A stretch of 37,185 bases of DNA from Clostridia bacterium (GCA_021205485.1 JAJPXK010000089.1:1-37185); one strand, 5' to 3'. Positions 1 through 7,834 are shown, numbered from the stretch's first letter. Numbers and translations: made by a program. The notes: a model not told the origin generated them from the sequence alone.

Positions 1-212
1 CTTACGCCCTCACGCAGAATGACAGGAAAAAGGCTCCCCTGATAGAGAAGCCCGTCTCCCTTGTCATCCTGAGCGGAGGGCGTAAGCCCGCAGTCGAAGG
101 ACCCCGCGGGAACCCGCGACCAGCAACAGCAGGGGCCTCCCTTGCCTTCCCCTTGAGGGTAGCGTAGCATACATAGTAGAAGGTGGCGGCGTAGCCGTCG
201 GATGAGGATTTT
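1..212. repeat. Mosaic of intergenic repeats upstream of the lipoprotein gene
   Basis: No gene is supported here. Positions 63-121 carry the repeat beginning GTCATCCTGAGCGGAGGGCG and containing GTCGAAGG and CCCGCGGGAACCCGCG; close relatives occur near 21727, 24661, 26222 and, inverted, 35586. Positions 138-207 hold remnants of the second family (CTTCCCCTTGAGGG, then AGGGTAGCGTAGCATACATAGTAG), also seen near 16268 and, inverted, 22100. An open frame on the minus strand across this region is low-complexity repeat translation. Confidence 0.7.
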
Positions 213-215
213 GAT

Positions 216-686
216 ATGAAATTCAAAAAACTATTGGCGGCGTTATTCGCCGTAGCGGCGATGTTCTGCGTATCGGCGTTATCCGCCTGCGACAACAGCG
301 TGGCAGGCAAAACGTATAGCTACAGCTATTCGGCCGTCAACGTGTCGGAGTACGAGGGGGATAGTTCGCATTATCCTACAGACGAGAGACTTGCTCAGTA
401 TGAAGAAAAATTCTCGTCGCTCTACTTTGCTTTTAACGAAGACGACACTTTTGAGGCTTGCTACCTCGGCGGTTTGTCGCAGACGCCTTATGTTCTGGAA
501 GGCTGGTACAGAGAAGGCTCTGACGAAGAAGGGGATTATGTAAAAGTTTACGACTCTGAGAATTTTTATAATATTGACTTCGGCAGTTACCGTTTATACA
601 AAGAAGGTTCTTCTTTGCGCATGCCGTACGGATACTATAGCAGTTCTGACGGAACCATTTACATAGAAGTTTACTTCAAAGCTTAA
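216..686 (+). CDS. Small putative lipoprotein of unknown function
   Basis: The 156-residue product starts with a basic N-terminus (MKFKKLL), a hydrophobic stretch and a lipobox LSAC at residues 22-25, so it is probably exported and lipidated on Cys25. The mature part is acidic and rich in Tyr and Ser with no motif I recognise; repeated hydrophobic and aromatic strands suggest a small beta-rich domain. A TGAGGA ribosome binding site lies a few bases before the ATG. The gene stands alone: repeats precede it and a hairpin terminator follows 20 bases after the stop. The function is unknown, but the lipoprotein signal is convincing. Confidence 0.75.
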   Translation: MKFKKLLAALFAVAAMFCVSALSACDNSVAGKTYSYSYSAVNVSEYEGDSSHYPTDERLAQYEEKFSSLYFAFNEDDTFEACYLGGLSQTPYVLEGWYREGSDEEGDYVKVYDSENFYNIDFGSYRLYKEGSSLRMPYGYYSSSDGTIYIEVYFKA

Positions 687-705
687 CCGAATACACAACG
701 CATAC

Positions 706-738
706 CCCCGAACGGCGACAGCCGTCCGGGGATTTTTT
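706..738 (+). terminator. Rho-independent terminator of the lipoprotein gene
   Basis: Arms CCCCGAACGGC and GCCGTCCGGGG pair around a GACA loop with one A-C mismatch, followed by six T. The identical 26-base hairpin recurs at 2862-2887 after the MATE gene. Confidence 0.85.
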
Positions 739-770
739 ATATTGATACAATAAAACTTATCATATTTTTC

Positions 771-799
771 TTGACATTTATTCGGATAAGTGTTATATT
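771..799 (+). promoter_or_regulatory. Sigma-A-type promoter of the tetR-MATE operon
   Basis: TTGACA (771-776) and TATATT (794-799) are separated by exactly 17 bases. The operator palindrome at 811-823 lies just downstream, around the expected transcription start. Confidence 0.8.
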
Positions 800-810
800 C
801 TTCATTACCG

Positions 811-823
811 ACCGACAGTCGGT
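811..823. promoter_or_regulatory. Probable TetR-family operator
   Basis: ACCGAC-A-GTCGGT is a perfect 13-base palindrome located 11 bases after the -10 box and 18 bases before the tetR start codon. Its form and position fit autorepression by the adjacent TetR protein; the assignment is by inference from location. Confidence 0.7.
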
Positions 824-841
824 TTATAATATGGAGGACTT

Positions 842-1462
842 ATGAGAGTTGTAAAAGAGGCAGAAGTAAGAAAGAGTGAAATATTGGATATAGCCGAACA
901 GCTTTTTAATACAAAAGGCTACGCCGATACGTCTATCAGCGACATTTTAGAGCGGTCTGGCATAGCGCGCGGAACGCTTTACTACCATTTTGCAAGTAAA
1001 GAGGATATTTTAAACGCTGTGGTGGAGAGGAACCTCGGTTCCCTCGCGGAGGAAATGCAAAAGATAGCCGACAGCGATTTGAGCGTATTCGACAAGTATT
1101 ACAAAATTATCGGGATACAGATGAATCAAGGTTCAGTAACAGAGGTGCTGCACAATATTGAAAACGCGCAGTTCCATCAAAAGAGTTTTTCGCTCGGACT
1201 CGCGAAGTTTGCCCCCGTCTATTGTCAGGTAATCGAGGAAGGTATTAAACGGGGTGTATTCCATACCGGATATCCCCGCGAAACGGCGGAACTGCTGCTT
1301 TGCGCCTCGCGCATAACCGACCCCGGTATTTTTACCTGGACCAAAGAGCAGCTTTCGGAAAAAAATGAGGCCTATATATGCCTTTTAGAGAGGGCTTTAG
1401 GTACTGAAAAGGGATATTTTTTGCCCTTTTTGCCGCTTTTAAATAAACAGGAACAGAGGTGA
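842..1462 (+). CDS. TetR/AcrR-family transcriptional regulator
   Basis: The 206-residue product has the TetR DNA-binding domain at about residues 8-56: an AEQLFNTKGYADTSISDI helix pair followed by GIARGTLYYHFASKED, the family's recognition helix signature. The C-terminal two thirds are helical and variable, as expected for the ligand-binding and dimer domain. A GGAGGA ribosome binding site sits 4 bases before the ATG. The gene overlaps the downstream MATE transporter start by four bases and has a palindromic operator in its leader, so it most likely represses its own operon until a pump substrate binds. The ligand is unknown. Confidence 0.93.
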   Translation: MRVVKEAEVRKSEILDIAEQLFNTKGYADTSISDILERSGIARGTLYYHFASKEDILNAVVERNLGSLAEEMQKIADSDLSVFDKYYKIIGIQMNQGSVTEVLHNIENAQFHQKSFSLGLAKFAPVYCQVIEEGIKRGVFHTGYPRETAELLLCASRITDPGIFTWTKEQLSEKNEAYICLLERALGTEKGYFLPFLPLLNKQEQR

Positions 1463-2856
1463 CTAAAAAATTAATGACGCAAGCTAAGATAAAACAAAAA
1501 AGTTCGCTCACTCAAGGGAAAATTTTCGGCCCTTTAATGAAGTTTATGCTGCCCGTCTTCTGCGCTACCTTTTTACAGGCGATGTACGCCGCCGTGGACT
1601 TGGTTGTTATAGGGCAGTTTGTAGAGGACGTAAACGCCAGCTCGGCTGTAGGCACGGGCGGTATGATTATGACCCTGATTACATACGTAATTCAAGGTTT
1701 GACTACCGGTATAACAGTAACCCTTGGCAGATATATCGGCGCGAAAGACAGAGAGGGCGCAACCCGAACGGTAGGCTCGGCAATCTGTATATTTGCCGTT
1801 TTAGCGGTAATTCTTACTGTAATTATGGAAGTAGGGGCCCCCTTTTTTGCGCAGTGGATGAACGCGCCCGATGTTGAACAGACGACGTTATATCTCCGCA
1901 TTTGCGGCGGCGGACTTATATTTGTAACCGCCTATAACGGCATAAGCGGACTATTTAAGGGCATAGGTAACTCTAATTTGCCTCTTGTGTTCGTCGGTAT
2001 TGCCTGTGTTGTAAATATCGGACTTGACTTATTGCTCGTCATCGTTGCAAAGCTCGGAGTCGCGGGCGTTGCTGTCGCAACAATTTCAGCGCAGGCGGTA
2101 AGCGTTGTACTTTCATTAATTATTCTTGCCCGCAAAAAACTGCCGTTTGACGTAAAATTTAAATTTATACGTTTCAATAAGGGGCAGACAAAGTCTATAC
2201 TTTTAGCGGGTATTCCCCTTGCTTGCCGGGACTTTTTGACAAACTTCTCGTTTGTAGTTATCAATTCTGTAGCCAACAAACTTGGCGGCGACCCTACACA
2301 GTGGGAATTTATTGCCGCAGGCTATGCGGTAGACAATAAACTTACCGCCTTTATGATGGCGCTTCCCGTCGCTTTTTTACAGACAATGTCGGTATTTACC
2401 GCACAGAACGTCGGTGCTAAACAACCAAAAAGAATTAAAAAAGGGCTTATATATATGATTTTTGCCGCTATAGTCGGCGGCATCCTGCTGGCTTCTTTAT
2501 GTGTATTTGGCGGTAGCGCTATATCAAGTATTTTCACTTCTAACGAGAAAAGCATTGAATATGCGGCGCTATACTTAAAAGGCTACGCGGCGGACGCGTT
2601 AATCGCCTGTCTGCTGCTCATGATAATGGGCTATTTCAACGGGCAGGGACATACTACCTTTTCAATGGTACAGGGTCTTATAGGCGCTTTCTGCGTGCGT
2701 ATTCCGATTATTCTTATTATATCCAATATGGCGGACGCGACGCTCTTTCAGATTGGTTTTTTCGGCGCGTTCGGTACATACGCGCAGCTTATAATTTGTA
2801 TCTGCTTCTTCTTTATTTTCAGAAAGAAAGACAATAAAAAGTTTCAGGTCGATTAA
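1459..2856 (+). CDS. MATE-family multidrug/cation efflux transporter
   Basis: The 465-residue protein is strongly hydrophobic with about 12 transmembrane segments and the duplicated six-helix layout of MATE exporters. The first repeat begins near LMKFMLPVFCATFLQAMYAAVDLVV and the second near ILLAGIPLACRDFLTN. Such pumps export cationic drugs or metabolites in exchange for Na+ or H+. The GTG start at 1459 overlaps the tetR stop (GTGA) with an AGGA six bases upstream; an in-frame ATG at 1474 is an alternative. Translational coupling and the shared promoter tie its expression to the TetR protein. The substrate cannot be read from the sequence. Confidence 0.92.
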   Translation: MTKKLMTQAKIKQKSSLTQGKIFGPLMKFMLPVFCATFLQAMYAAVDLVVIGQFVEDVNASSAVGTGGMIMTLITYVIQGLTTGITVTLGRYIGAKDREGATRTVGSAICIFAVLAVILTVIMEVGAPFFAQWMNAPDVEQTTLYLRICGGGLIFVTAYNGISGLFKGIGNSNLPLVFVGIACVVNIGLDLLLVIVAKLGVAGVAVATISAQAVSVVLSLIILARKKLPFDVKFKFIRFNKGQTKSILLAGIPLACRDFLTNFSFVVINSVANKLGGDPTQWEFIAAGYAVDNKLTAFMMALPVAFLQTMSVFTAQNVGAKQPKRIKKGLIYMIFAAIVGGILLASLCVFGGSAISSIFTSNEKSIEYAALYLKGYAADALIACLLLMIMGYFNGQGHTTFSMVQGLIGAFCVRIPIILIISNMADATLFQIGFFGAFGTYAQLIICICFFFIFRKKDNKKFQVD

Positions 2857-2861
2857 CGTAT

Positions 2862-2893
2862 CCCCGAACGGCGACAGCCGTCCGGGGATTAAA
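2862..2893 (+). terminator. Terminator after the MATE gene
   Basis: It repeats the 26-base hairpin at 706-731 exactly, six bases after the MATE stop. Its tail (ATTAAATTTTTC) is poorer in T than that of the first copy. Confidence 0.75.
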
Positions 2894-3238
2894 TTTTTCT
2901 TAAATTTCACAGAAAAATTTTTTTAGAAAAGCCTGAATTTCGCGTAAAAAGTGTTAATTTTTAACAAAACGAGGTAAAAATTTTCCTTGAAACGGGTATA
3001 AGAAAATATTATACATAAATTCGTCGGCCAAAGAACCCTCTTTTGCGGCTCAAAATTTAAATTGCAATATTTTGTAGGCTCCACAAAATATTGTTTAATT
3101 TTACATATTTTCGTCAATATATAGGGCGTTTCCGCCGTTTAGAAAGCAGGGCCATTCAATCCGCTAAAAAAGTACTTAAAACGGGGCAAAAACGGCAAAA
3201 AAATGCTTAAAATCGCAAAAAAAAGTTAATTCAAACGC
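2894..3238. other. AT-rich gene-free stretch upstream of the S10 promoter
   Basis: No convincing coding frame is present. A weak promoter-like pair TTGAAA (2987) / TATACA (3010), 17 bases apart, precedes an 11-bp perfect inverted repeat CAATATTTTGT/ACAAAATATTG (3065-3093) followed by TTTAATTTT. Between 3166 and 3224 six A-runs recur every 10-11 bases, which should bend the DNA just upstream of the S10 promoter. Confidence 0.6.
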
Positions 3239-3267
3239 TTGACTTGTCGTTTTAATTATTATATAAT
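3239..3267 (+). promoter_or_regulatory. Main promoter of the S10 ribosomal operon
   Basis: TTGACT (3239-3244) and a perfect TATAAT (3262-3267) are 17 bases apart. Phased A-tracts directly upstream could act as an UP element. Transcription should start near 3274, leaving a leader of about 240 nt before rpsJ. Confidence 0.85.
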
Positions 3268-3302
3268 AGTCGAGCGTGTTCAAAAGAGTGCGTATGGGAA
3301 GA

Positions 3303-3432
3303 GGCGTAAAGTTACTGCAAAATCCGTCCTGAAGCCGACGGAACAGATAATTTCCGCTGACAAATGTCGGGGCCTGACCCCGGCGACTAACCGTGGCTTA
3401 TTTTTATTACGCCAAAAGTTTGGTGTTTTTTT
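3303..3432 (+). promoter_or_regulatory. Structured rpsJ leader with possible attenuator
   Basis: GGCGTAA (3303-3309) pairs with TTACGCC (3407-3413), closing a multibranched domain with inner hairpins at 3323-3342 (TCCGTC/GACGGA) and 3366-3387 (GTCG,GGG/CCC,CGAC). The 3' arm of the closing stem overlaps the 5' arm of a second hairpin, ACGCCAA (3409-3415) with TTGGTGT (3420-3426), which is followed by six T. The two folds exclude each other, the layout of a transcription attenuator in which forming the upstream domain allows read-through. I do not recognise it as a known riboswitch. Binding by a ribosomal protein such as L4 is one possibility, by analogy with E. coli only. Confidence 0.55.
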
Positions 3433-3512
3433 ATTGAAAAAAGCGCGATACACACGGGTAAGTTGACACGTTTCAAAATTCATTTCTTGTTAGTATAAAA
3501 AGGAGAATAAAA

Positions 3513-3812
3513 ATGGCAGGACAAAAAATCAGAATCAAACTTGCGGCATACGATCACGAGCTTGTAGACCTCGCAGCTTCGCGTATAGTGGAGACTATGA
3601 AAAAGAGCGGGGCTAAAATTTCAGGGCCCATACCCCTTCCTACCGAAAGGGAGATAGTAACCATCCTTCGCTGCCCTCACAAATACAAGGACAGCCGCGA
3701 ACAGTTCGAACAGCGCACCTATAAGAGGATTATAGACATATACACCCCTAACGCGAAGCTTTTAGACACCGTTCACCTTCCCGCGGGCGTAGACATCAAA
3801 ATCAAGCTGTAA
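3513..3812 (+). CDS. rpsJ: 30S ribosomal protein S10
   Basis: The 99-residue product matches S10 throughout: GQKIRIKLAAYDHELVDLAA at the start, then GPIPLPTERE and the C-terminal LPAGVDIKIKL. S10 sits in the 30S head; in many bacteria it also joins NusB in antitermination complexes. Length is typical. The AAGGAG ribosome binding site is seven bases before the ATG. It is the first gene of the superoperon and has its own promoter and long leader; no rpsL, rpsG, fusA or tuf precede it, unlike in many Firmicutes. A repeat element separates it from rplC. Confidence 0.98.
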   Translation: MAGQKIRIKLAAYDHELVDLAASRIVETMKKSGAKISGPIPLPTEREIVTILRCPHKYKDSREQFEQRTYKRIIDIYTPNAKLLDTVHLPAGVDIKIKL

Positions 3813-3863
3813 TCCGCCATATACCATATAATATATATAAGCAAATTAAGGACGGCTATAGGG

Positions 3864-3961
3864 CTTCCCCTTGAGGGGAAGCTGTCAACAAAGTTGACTG
3901 ATGAGGTGGATTTGTAAACACCTCAACCACCGCAAGCGGTCCCCCTTCCCCTCAAGGGGAA
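3864..3961. repeat. Intergenic multi-hairpin repeat, copy between rpsJ and rplC
   Basis: Ordered hairpins are visible: CTTCCCCTTGAGGGGAAG, GTCAAC-AAA-GTTGAC, GAGGTG...CACCTC, ACCGC-AA-GCGGT, then TTCCCCTCAAGGGGAA. The two outer hairpins make the ends inverted repeats. The same order is found at 8793-8891, 14698-14783 and 16253-16361 with different paired sequences. It lies inside the S10 operon, so it is transcribed with it unless a promoter or terminator here divides the message. Confidence 0.8.
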
Positions 3962-4063
3962 TGCTGAACAGTTATTTAATACTCTACACCTTTTCGGCGA
4001 CGCGTAGGCGGCGGGACGTAAAGGAGCGGTATTTTCAATAAATAAAACGGAGGAACTTTATCA

Positions 4064-4693
4064 ATGAATAAAGCAATCATCGGCCGTAAAGCTGGAATGA
4101 CTCAGATATTTACGGCGGAGGGCAAGGTTATACCCGTAACCGTAATAGAAGCGGGCCCCTGCCCCGTAGTGCAAATCAAAACTGTTGAAAAAGACGGCTA
4201 CGCCGCTTTAAAGCTCGGTTTTGACGAAACGGACGAAAAGAGCCTTAACAAGCCCGAACTCGGCCAGTTTAAAAAGGCCGGCGTAAAGCCCTGCAAAGTG
4301 CTTAAGGAATTCAGGCTTGCAGACCTTTCTTCCTACAGCGTAGGCGGAGAAGTCAAGGCCGACGTATTCGCCGCAGGCGACAAAGTAGACGTTCACGGCG
4401 TATCCAAAGGCCACGGCTTTTCGGGCGTTATCAAAAGATGGAACCAGCACAGGCTGAAGGAAACGCACGGCGTAGGCCCCGTTCACAGGGAACCCGGTTC
4501 AATGGGCGCGAACAGCTCCCCTTCAAGGGTATTTAAAAATAAACGCCTCCCCGGCCAGTACGGCGTGGAACACGTTACCGTTCAGAACCTTGAAATCGTA
4601 AGAGTAGACGTTGCAAGAAATTGCATTCTGATTAAGGGATCCGTACCCGGACCCGAGGGCAGCGTCGTAACTATTAACGACACCGTTAAATAA
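4064..4693 (+). CDS. rplC: 50S ribosomal protein L3
   Basis: The 209 residues begin with the L3 signature (AIIGRKAGMTQIF) and contain the central extension that reaches toward the peptidyl transferase centre (KGHGFSGVIKRWNQ, then GSMGANSSPSRVFKNKRLPGQ). L3 is an early assembly protein of the 50S subunit. Length is normal. A GGAGG site is ten bases before the ATG. The 250-base gap to rpsJ is filled mostly by a repeat element; spacing to rplD is 14 bases. Confidence 0.98.
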   Translation: MNKAIIGRKAGMTQIFTAEGKVIPVTVIEAGPCPVVQIKTVEKDGYAALKLGFDETDEKSLNKPELGQFKKAGVKPCKVLKEFRLADLSSYSVGGEVKADVFAAGDKVDVHGVSKGHGFSGVIKRWNQHRLKETHGVGPVHREPGSMGANSSPSRVFKNKRLPGQYGVEHVTVQNLEIVRVDVARNCILIKGSVPGPEGSVVTINDTVK

Positions 4694-4707
4694 GGAGGAC
4701 GAGAGAT

Positions 4708-5334
4708 ATGCCCAGCGTAAAAGTATATAAGATGGACGGCACCGAAGCCGGAACCATGGAATTAAACGAAAGCGTGTTCGGCGCGGAGTACAACGAAGCG
4801 CTCATACACCAGGCGGTAGTCACCCGCCTTGCAAACGAGAGACAGGGCACAAAGTCCACGCTCACCCGTACGGAAGTAAGGGGCGGCGGACGCAAACCCT
4901 GGAGGCAGAAGGGAACGGGCAATGCCCGCCAGGGCTCTATAAGGGCTCCTCAGTGGGTAAAAGGCGGCGTTGTGTTCGCCCCTAAGAGCCGCGACTTTTC
5001 CAAGGATATGAACAAAAAGGCCAAGGCTGCGGCGCTTGTATCCGCCCTTTCAAAGAAGGTTGCCGACGGCGAACTTGTGGTAGTCGAAGCCCTTTCCGTT
5101 GAAAACGGCAAAACCAAAGAGATGGTCGCCTTCAAAAAGGCGTTAAACCTTGACAAATCGGCCGTTGTCGTAATGGATAACGACGATATAAAGGTAATCC
5201 GCGCCGCTCAGAACATACAAAAGCTTACAACTCTTCCCGTAGAACAGATCTCTACGTACGAAGTAGTCGCAAACGACAAAGTAGTTCTCACCAAAGAAGC
5301 GGTTAAAAGAATCGAGGAGGTCTACGGTAAATAA
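4708..5334 (+). CDS. rplD: 50S ribosomal protein L4
   Basis: The 208-residue protein carries the L4 loop region that lines the exit tunnel (RGGGRKPWRQKGTGNARQGS, residues about 60-80) followed by the globular RNA-binding domain. In E. coli L4 also represses the S10 operon through its leader; whether it does so here is untested, but the rpsJ leader is structured. The stop overlaps the rplW start by one base (TAATG), indicating coupled translation. Confidence 0.98.
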   Translation: MPSVKVYKMDGTEAGTMELNESVFGAEYNEALIHQAVVTRLANERQGTKSTLTRTEVRGGGRKPWRQKGTGNARQGSIRAPQWVKGGVVFAPKSRDFSKDMNKKAKAAALVSALSKKVADGELVVVEALSVENGKTKEMVAFKKALNLDKSAVVVMDNDDIKVIRAAQNIQKLTTLPVEQISTYEVVANDKVVLTKEAVKRIEEVYGK

Positions 5335-5624
5335 TGTTAGCTGAAGATATCATCATCAAACCCCTGCTTACAGAAAAGGGTTACGACGGTATAGCCGACA
5401 AGAAGTACACCTTCATCGTTGCAAAGTCGGCAAACAAGACTGAAATTAAGATTGCCGTTGAAAAGCTGTTCGACGTTCAGGTGCAGAGCGTGAACACCGT
5501 AAGCTGCAAAGGCAAACTTAAGAGAATGGGAAGAAGCCAGGGATACGCGCCCGATTACAAAAAGGCTGTGGTACAGCTCAAGGCCGATTCCAAAGCGATA
5601 GAGTTCTTTAACTCACTGTCATAA
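5334..5624 (+). CDS. rplW: 50S ribosomal protein L23
   Basis: The 96 residues match L23: IIIKPLLTEKGYDG at the start, KYTFIVAKSANKTEIKIAVEKLF, and VNTVSCKGKLKRMGR. L23 lies at the tunnel exit and is the docking site for trigger factor and SRP. Its ATG overlaps the rplD stop; the nearest AGGAGG lies inside the end of rplD, about 13 bases upstream. Confidence 0.98.
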   Translation: MLAEDIIIKPLLTEKGYDGIADKKYTFIVAKSANKTEIKIAVEKLFDVQVQSVNTVSCKGKLKRMGRSQGYAPDYKKAVVQLKADSKAIEFFNSLS

Positions 5625-5636
5625 GGAGGTTGTAAC

Positions 5637-6464
5637 ATGGCAATCAAGAGATATAAGCCTACTTCGCCCGCCCGCCGTTTTATGACGGTAAGCACTTACA
5701 GCGAGCTTACGGGCGATAAACCCGAAAGAAGCCTCCTGCACGACAAGCGCAAGACCGGCGGCAGAAACAACATGGGCAGGATTACCGTGCGTCACATCGG
5801 CGGCGGCAACAAGACCAAATACAGAATAATAGATTTCAAACGCAATAAAGACGGCATCCCCGCCACCGTAAAGAGCATTCAGTACGACCCTAACCGTTCG
5901 GCTCACATAGCCCTTTTGGTTTACGCCGACGGCGAAAAGAGGTATATCCTCGCCCCCGTAGGTTTAAACGTAGGCGACAAAGTGGTTTCGGGCAAAGGCG
6001 CCGACATAAAAGCGGGCAACACTCTTCTTCTTGAAGACATCCCCGTAGGTACCGTCGTTCACGCGATAGAGATGCAGCCCGGAAGGGGCGCACAGATAGC
6101 CCGCGCGGCAGGCATTTCCGCTCAGATAATGGCAAAGGAAGGCGCTTACGCCACCATAAAGATGCCTTCGGGCGAAATGCGTCTCATTCCCGTCAAATGC
6201 AGGGCTACGATAGGCCAGGTAGGCAACCTCGAGCACGAGATCGTTCACCTCGGCAAAGCCGGCAAGACGAGATACCTCGGCGTAAGGCCTACCGTCCGCG
6301 GTTCAGTCATGAACCCTAACGATCACCCTCACGGCGGCGGCGAAGGCAAGAGCCCCGTAGGCCACGCAGGCCCTATGACCCCTTGGGGCAAGCCTGCTTT
6401 AGGTTACAAGACAAGAAAGAAGAAGAACACTTCTTCCAAGTTCATATTAAAGAGAATAAATTAA
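5637..6464 (+). CDS. rplB: 50S ribosomal protein L2
   Basis: The 275-residue protein shows the L2 core: GGRNNMGRITVRHIGGGNK near residue 41 and the conserved HPHGGGEGKSPVG loop from residue 230, close to the peptidyl transferase centre. L2 helps join the two subunits. Length matches the family. The AGGAGG site is seven bases before the ATG, twelve bases after rplW. Confidence 0.98.
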   Translation: MAIKRYKPTSPARRFMTVSTYSELTGDKPERSLLHDKRKTGGRNNMGRITVRHIGGGNKTKYRIIDFKRNKDGIPATVKSIQYDPNRSAHIALLVYADGEKRYILAPVGLNVGDKVVSGKGADIKAGNTLLLEDIPVGTVVHAIEMQPGRGAQIARAAGISAQIMAKEGAYATIKMPSGEMRLIPVKCRATIGQVGNLEHEIVHLGKAGKTRYLGVRPTVRGSVMNPNDHPHGGGEGKSPVGHAGPMTPWGKPALGYKTRKKKNTSSKFILKRIN

Positions 6465-6477
6465 GGAGGAATAGAAA

Positions 6478-6750
6478 ATGTCAAGAAGCGTTAAAAAAGG
6501 ACCTTACGTCGAAGCCCGTCTGTTGTCCCGCATAGAGGCAATGAACGCCGCAGGCGAAAAGAAAGTTCTTAAAACATGGTCAAGGGCAAGCACAATATTC
6601 CCCCAGATGGTCGGCCACACGATAGCTGTGTACGACGGCAGGAAGCACGTTCCCGTGTATATAACCGAAGATATGGTAGGCTGCAAGCTCGGCGAGTTTG
6701 CCCCTACCCGCACTTTCAAAGGACACGCGGCCAAGACGACCAAGAAGTAA
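6478..6750 (+). CDS. rpsS: 30S ribosomal protein S19
   Basis: The 90-residue protein starts SRSVKKGPYVEARLL and contains TWSRASTIFPQMVGHTIAVYDGRKHVPVYI, diagnostic for S19 of the 30S head. It lies 13 bases after rplB with a GGAGG site and is followed 12 bases later by rplV. Confidence 0.98.
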   Translation: MSRSVKKGPYVEARLLSRIEAMNAAGEKKVLKTWSRASTIFPQMVGHTIAVYDGRKHVPVYITEDMVGCKLGEFAPTRTFKGHAAKTTKK

Positions 6751-6762
6751 GGAGAATGAATT

Positions 6763-7152
6763 ATGGCAAGCAATACAAATAAAAAAGCTGAAAGAATTGC
6801 CGCAAATAAGGACAGACGCCCTTACGCTACGGCAAAATATATAAGAATTTCCCCTTACAAAGTAAGGACGGTTCTTGCCCTTATCAGGGGTAAGAGCGTA
6901 GAAGAAGCCGAGGCCATACTTACCTATTGCAGCAAGGGCGGCAGCGAAGAAGTCAAAAAGGTTCTTCTCTCCGCGGCGGCTAATGCGGAACACAACAACG
7001 GCATGGACAGGGGCGACCTTTTCGTCGCCGAAGCCTATGCGGACGGCGGTCCTCACCTTAAGAGAATGCAGCCCGTATCCAAAGGACGCGGCAGGGCGAT
7101 CTTAAAGAGAACGAGCCACATCACCGTTATCCTTGACGCGAAGAATATTTAA
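6763..7152 (+). CDS. rplV: 50S ribosomal protein L22
   Basis: L22 motifs are clear: AKYIRISPYKVRTVLALIRGKSV, AEHNNGMD and the hairpin RMQPVSKGRGRAILKRTSHITV that extends into the exit tunnel. At 129 residues it is longer than common L22, owing to about 17 extra, mostly polar N-terminal residues (ASNTNKKAERIAANKDRR). The start at 6763 has a TAAGGAG site in place, so the extension appears real. Confidence 0.97.
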   Translation: MASNTNKKAERIAANKDRRPYATAKYIRISPYKVRTVLALIRGKSVEEAEAILTYCSKGGSEEVKKVLLSAAANAEHNNGMDRGDLFVAEAYADGGPHLKRMQPVSKGRGRAILKRTSHITVILDAKNI

Positions 7153-7164
7153 GGAGAGTAAAGT

Positions 7165-7833
7165 ATGGGACAGAAAGTTAATCCTCACGGTTTAAGAGTA
7201 GGCGTAATTTCCTCATGGGACACACAGTGGTACGCCGATAAAAAGGATTTCGCTAAATTCATAAAGGAAGATAACGTTATCCGCAAATTCCTTAAAAAGA
7301 AGTATTACGACGCGGCGATAAGCAAAATTACCATCGTAAGGGCCGCAAATAAAGTAGAAGTAAGCATCTACACCGGCCGCCCCGGCGTGCTTATCGGCAA
7401 GCAGGGTTCTGAGATAGAGGTCATCAAAAAGGACCTTTCCAAACTCACAAAGGGCAAAGTCGTAATTATAAACGTTAAAAAGATAGACAAGGTAGACCAG
7501 GACGCGCAGCTTGTGGCCGAAGCGGTAGCCGCTCAGCTTGAAAAGCGCGTATCTTACAGAAGGGCTGTAAAACAGCAGATATCCAAAGTTTCGAAGACAG
7601 GCGTCAAGGGCGTTAAAATCACCGTCAGCGGCAGATTGGACGGCAGGGAAATCGCGGGCAGCGAAAGCTACCACGACGGTTCCATTCCCCTTCAGACCAT
7701 TCGCGCGGATATAGACTACGGCTTTGCTGAAGCTCACACCACGTTCGGCGTACTCGGCGTTAAATGCTGGATATACAAGGGCGAAGTTATAGGCTCCAGA
7801 AAGCTTATGATCTCAGACGGAGGCGAAGAATAA
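7165..7833 (+). CDS. rpsC: 30S ribosomal protein S3
   Basis: The 222 residues begin GQKVNPHGLRVGVISSWDTQWYA, include the KH-type RNA-binding motif VYIGRPGVLIGKQG-like segment (IYTGRPGVLIGKQGSEIE) and end with the S3 C-domain (GRLDGREIAGSESYHDGSIP). S3 sits at the mRNA entry of the 30S subunit and contributes to helicase activity. Twelve bases follow rplV; rplP starts one base after its stop. Confidence 0.98.
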   Translation: MGQKVNPHGLRVGVISSWDTQWYADKKDFAKFIKEDNVIRKFLKKKYYDAAISKITIVRAANKVEVSIYTGRPGVLIGKQGSEIEVIKKDLSKLTKGKVVIINVKKIDKVDQDAQLVAEAVAAQLEKRVSYRRAVKQQISKVSKTGVKGVKITVSGRLDGREIAGSESYHDGSIPLQTIRADIDYGFAEAHTTFGVLGVKCWIYKGEVIGSRKLMISDGGEE

Positions 7834-7834
7834 A

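Noticed and set aside
3303..3432. Cobalamin, ZTP or other known riboswitch in the rpsJ leader
   Set aside because: None of the conserved core motifs of those classes could be placed; left as an unidentified structured leader.
3239..3466. Open frame of 75 codons across the S10 promoter and leader
   Set aside because: It starts inside the -35 box, has no ribosome binding site, and covers the structured leader; the translation has no recognisable features.
6504..7737. Long minus-strand open frames opposite ribosomal genes
   Set aside because: They are shadows of well-supported genes, lack ribosome binding sites, and have no family features.
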